Positions 5,407 through 7,041 of a stretch of DNA of 7,041 nt are shown here, in pieces. Position 1 is the first letter of the stretch. Each line of letters starts with the position of its first letter. The notes beneath the pieces were generated by a model. That model was not told where the DNA came from and did no database searches. It saw nothing but the letters and a program-made list of their open reading frames with translations. Origin of the DNA: Opitutaceae bacterium. Its GTDB lineage: Bacteria; Verrucomicrobiota; Verrucomicrobiia; Opitutales; Opitutaceae. The stretch spans positions 155-7,195 of the forward strand of contig PMSP01000107.1 of assembly GCA_003168315.1 (NCBI GenBank), read 5' to 3'. Made by a program: the position numbers and the translations under genes.

Positions 5407-6462
5407 TCAGGCCACCGGCTGGCCGGAGGCGCGAAGCGCCTTCGAAACGATGGGGAGCACGTCCCTTCCAAGAATCTCGATGGAGCGCGCCATCTTTGCA
5501 TGGGGCATGGTCGCCACGCTCATCTGGAAGGTTATCCGAGAAATGCCGCCGAGGGACTTGTGCACATGGAGGATCTTCGCCGCGACAGTCTCGGCGTCGC
5601 CGATCAGGTAGGCACCGGTCGGCCCGCGGGTCACGTCGAACTGGGCGCGGGTCGTGGCCGGCCAGCCGCGCTCCCTTCCGATCTTCGTGAACGTCTGGGC
5701 GAAGCCCGGGTAAAAATCATCGGCTGCCTGTCGCGTGGTGTCCCCCAGGAATCCGATCGAGTGCACGCCTACCGTGAGGCGCTCCGCGCCGTGCCCCGCC
5801 CTGCGACCGGACTCCCTGTAGAGGTCGACCAGGGGCCGGAACCGATGGGGTTCGCCCCCGATGATCGCCACCATGAGCGGCAGCCCGAGCTCGCCCGCGC
5901 GGACGAAGGACTGCGGCGTCCCGCCCACCCCGATCCAGATGGGAAGCGGGTTCTGGAGTGGCCGCGGGTAGACTCCCTGCCCGGTCAAGGGCGCGCGGTG
6001 CCGCCCGGACCAAGTGACGTGCTCATCGGCGCGAATCTTCAGAAGGAGGTCGAGCTTCTCGGCAAAGAGCTCGTCGTAGTCGTCGAGTTCAAGGCCGAAG
6101 AGGGGGAACGACTCTATGAACGAGCCGCGGCCGACCACGATCTCGGCCCTGCCCTGGGAGATCAGGTCCAGCGTCGCAAAGTCCTGGAAGACCCTCACCG
6201 GGTCGTCGGCGCTCAGCACCTTGACGGCGCTTGCCAGCCGGATCCGGCTCGTCCGGGCCGCCGCGGCCGAGAGGATGACGGCCGGCGACGCGTCGAGGAA
6301 GTCATGCCTGTGGTGCTCGCCGATCCCAAAGACGTCGAGCCCCACCTGGTCGGCCAGCTCGATCTCGGCCAGGAGGTTCCGCATGCGCTCGGCATGGCTG
6401 AGGGTCATCCCCGTTACCGGGTCGGGGATCGAGGCGGCGAAGCTGTCTATGCCAATTTGCAT
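5407..6462 (-). CDS. LLM-class flavin-dependent oxidoreductase (luciferase-like monooxygenase)
   Basis: The 351-aa product has the usual length and order of the bacterial luciferase-like TIM-barrel family. Visible blocks are the N-terminal strand Q-I-G-I-D-S-F, G-I-G-E-H-H at 46-51 (family signature near the active site), S-R-I-R-L-A-S-A-V at 72-80, a G-R-A-E-I-V-V-G-R-G-S block at 104-114 for flavin phosphate, and P-I-W-I-G-V-G-G-T at 174-182. Members use reduced FMN or F420 to oxygenate or reduce small organic substrates; the E-H-H type is usually FMN-linked, but the substrate is unknown. It should be cytoplasmic. The ATG at 6462 matches the family start; the ribosome binding site is weak. 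It is divergent from the exported-protein gene at 6559, sharing a 96-bp control region. Confidence 0.9.
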   Translation of the reverse strand: MQIGIDSFAASIPDPVTGMTLSHAERMRNLLAEIELADQVGLDVFGIGEHHRHDFLDASPAVILSAAAARTSRIRLASAVKVLSADDPVRVFQDFATLDLISQGRAEIVVGRGSFIESFPLFGLELDDYDELFAEKLDLLLKIRADEHVTWSGRHRAPLTGQGVYPRPLQNPLPIWIGVGGTPQSFVRAGELGLPLMVAIIGGEPHRFRPLVDLYRESGRRAGHGAERLTVGVHSIGFLGDTTRQAADDFYPGFAQTFTKIGRERGWPATTRAQFDVTRGPTGAYLIGDAETVAAKILHVHKSLGGISRITFQMSVATMPHAKMARSIEILGRDVLPIVSKALRASGQPVA

Positions 6463-6558
6463 GGAACCAGCCTAGACGAGGCGCCGGGGTTTTGCGAATT
6501 GGAGGCGCGCCCGACGGGGCTCGCCCCGCGGCGACCTGCCGGGCAGGCTCCGGGGGCC
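6463..6558. promoter_or_regulatory. Shared divergent control region with hairpin
   Basis: This 96-bp gap must carry promoters or leaders for both the luciferase-like gene (-) and the exported-protein gene (+). CGGGG (6515-6519) pairs with CCCCG (6524-6528) around ctcg, and CTGCC (6536-6540) with GGCAG (6541-6545 area) forms a second, tighter repeat. No near-consensus promoter is visible in this GC-rich stretch. Confidence 0.4.
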
Positions 6559-7041
6559 ATGCGCCTGCCCTGGATCTCCTGGTTCGCCGTCGGCGTGCTC
6601 ACCGCGGGAGCCGAGCCCCCGACCCCGACGCCGTCCGAAGGCGCCGATGACCTCTACAAGATGGGCCAGCAGCTCTTCGACCAGTATGCCCCGCCCGAGG
6701 TCAAGGAGGAGTATGAGTTCCCGACCAAGGACCAGTGGGACCAGTTCGCCGTCCGCCTGCAGCGCGCGCTCGACAACAATTCGCTCGAGGATCTTGCCGG
6801 GTTCGAGCCCGAGGCCCGCGCCGCGCTCGCCGCGCTGCGGGTCGCGCCGGGGTACGAGGATTACGCCGACTGGCTCCAGCTGAGGATCGACGAGATCGAG
6901 GCCGCGAAGCAGGCGGTGGCGGACAAGGGCGTTCCCACCCCCGGCCCGACGGGTGCCCTGAATCCGCCATCGAAGATACCCCACTATGACCTCTGGCTCC
7001 GCCGGGAGCGCGAACGGCCGGTGCCGGCCGACGCCGCCGAG
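6559..7041 (+). CDS. N-terminus of an exported protein, possibly a lytic transglycosylase (partial, runs off the end)
   Basis: The frame is open from the ATG at 6559 to the last base, giving 161 residues with no stop, so the gene continues beyond the window. It begins with a short signal peptide (M-R-L-P-W-I-S-W-F-A-V-G-V-L-T-A-G-A, cleavage likely before E-P-P). The mature start is Pro/Thr-rich, then helical and acidic, with G-Y-E-D-Y-A-D-W-L at about 100-108 and I-P-H-Y-D-L-W-L-R-R near 140-149. From memory, such a Y-x-D-W-L and P-x-Y-x-x-W-L pattern occurs ahead of the SLT catalytic domain of some lytic murein transglycosylases of Verrucomicrobiota; the catalytic Glu would lie past the window end, so this is only a suggestion. 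Third codon positions are almost all G or C, supporting this strand over the opposite 170-aa frame (6984-6472), which overlaps it in antisense and into the shared promoter. Confidence 0.7.
   Translation, partial: MRLPWISWFAVGVLTAGAEPPTPTPSEGADDLYKMGQQLFDQYAPPEVKEEYEFPTKDQWDQFAVRLQRALDNNSLEDLAGFEPEARAALAALRVAPGYEDYADWLQLRIDEIEAAKQAVADKGVPTPGPTGALNPPSKIPHYDLWLRRERERPVPADAAE

Noticed and set aside
6472..6984. 170-aa minus-strand open frame at the right end
   Set aside because: It opposes a plus frame with a signal peptide and coding-like third positions, and it would cover the promoter of the luciferase-like gene.
1..7041. CRISPR array, tRNA or rRNA genes, insertion sequence or integron site
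   Set aside because: No regularly spaced repeats, cloverleaf, transposase motif or target-site duplication was seen on either strand by eye.

Overview
The window suggests a GC-rich, Gram-negative-type bacterium. One gene starts with a clear secretory signal, another looks like the exported start of a cell-wall enzyme, and a third encodes an inner-membrane-anchored coiled-coil protein. The overall style (short Lys-rich peptides, a membrane-anchored coiled-coil protein, a possible lytic transglycosylase) fits Verrucomicrobiota, perhaps Opitutaceae, but this is a weak impression and no taxonomic marker is present. There are no rRNA or tRNA genes, CRISPR arrays, insertion sequences or phage genes.

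Layout: (1) 1-283 is a hairpin-rich leader. (2) 284-1108 (+) encodes a protein with an N-terminal membrane anchor, a long coiled coil and a beta-rich C-terminal domain. (3) 1230-2380 (-) is a tightly packed block, read right to left: a secreted protein of unknown function (2380-1607), a possible 40-aa ORF starting two bases after its stop (1604-1482), and the broken N-terminus of a C45-type acyltransferase/phospholipase B-like protein (1485-1230). (4) 2381-2739 is an AT-richer divergent control region with several nested inverted repeats. (5) 2740-2859 (+) is a 39-aa Lys-rich peptide ending its basic part in KNPKGG; it converges on a 131-aa charged helical protein (3377-2982, -). (6) 4900-3485 (-) encodes an intact PLP-dependent group II decarboxylase-like enzyme. 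(7) 4901-5406 is a 500-bp non-coding stretch with a strong 14-bp interrupted hairpin and a T7G6 tract. (8) 6462-5407 (-) encodes a luciferase-like flavin-dependent monooxygenase. (9) From 6559 (+) to the window end runs the N-terminus of an exported protein that may be a lytic transglycosylase.

No single pathway links these genes. The decarboxylase and the luciferase-like enzyme are both complete and on the same strand, but 500 bp of structured sequence separates them, so a common operon is doubtful. The least explained parts are the small ORFs (40 aa and 39 aa), the decayed C45 gene with its visible frameshift, the nested palindromes at 2411-2495, and the structured gap at 4901-5406.
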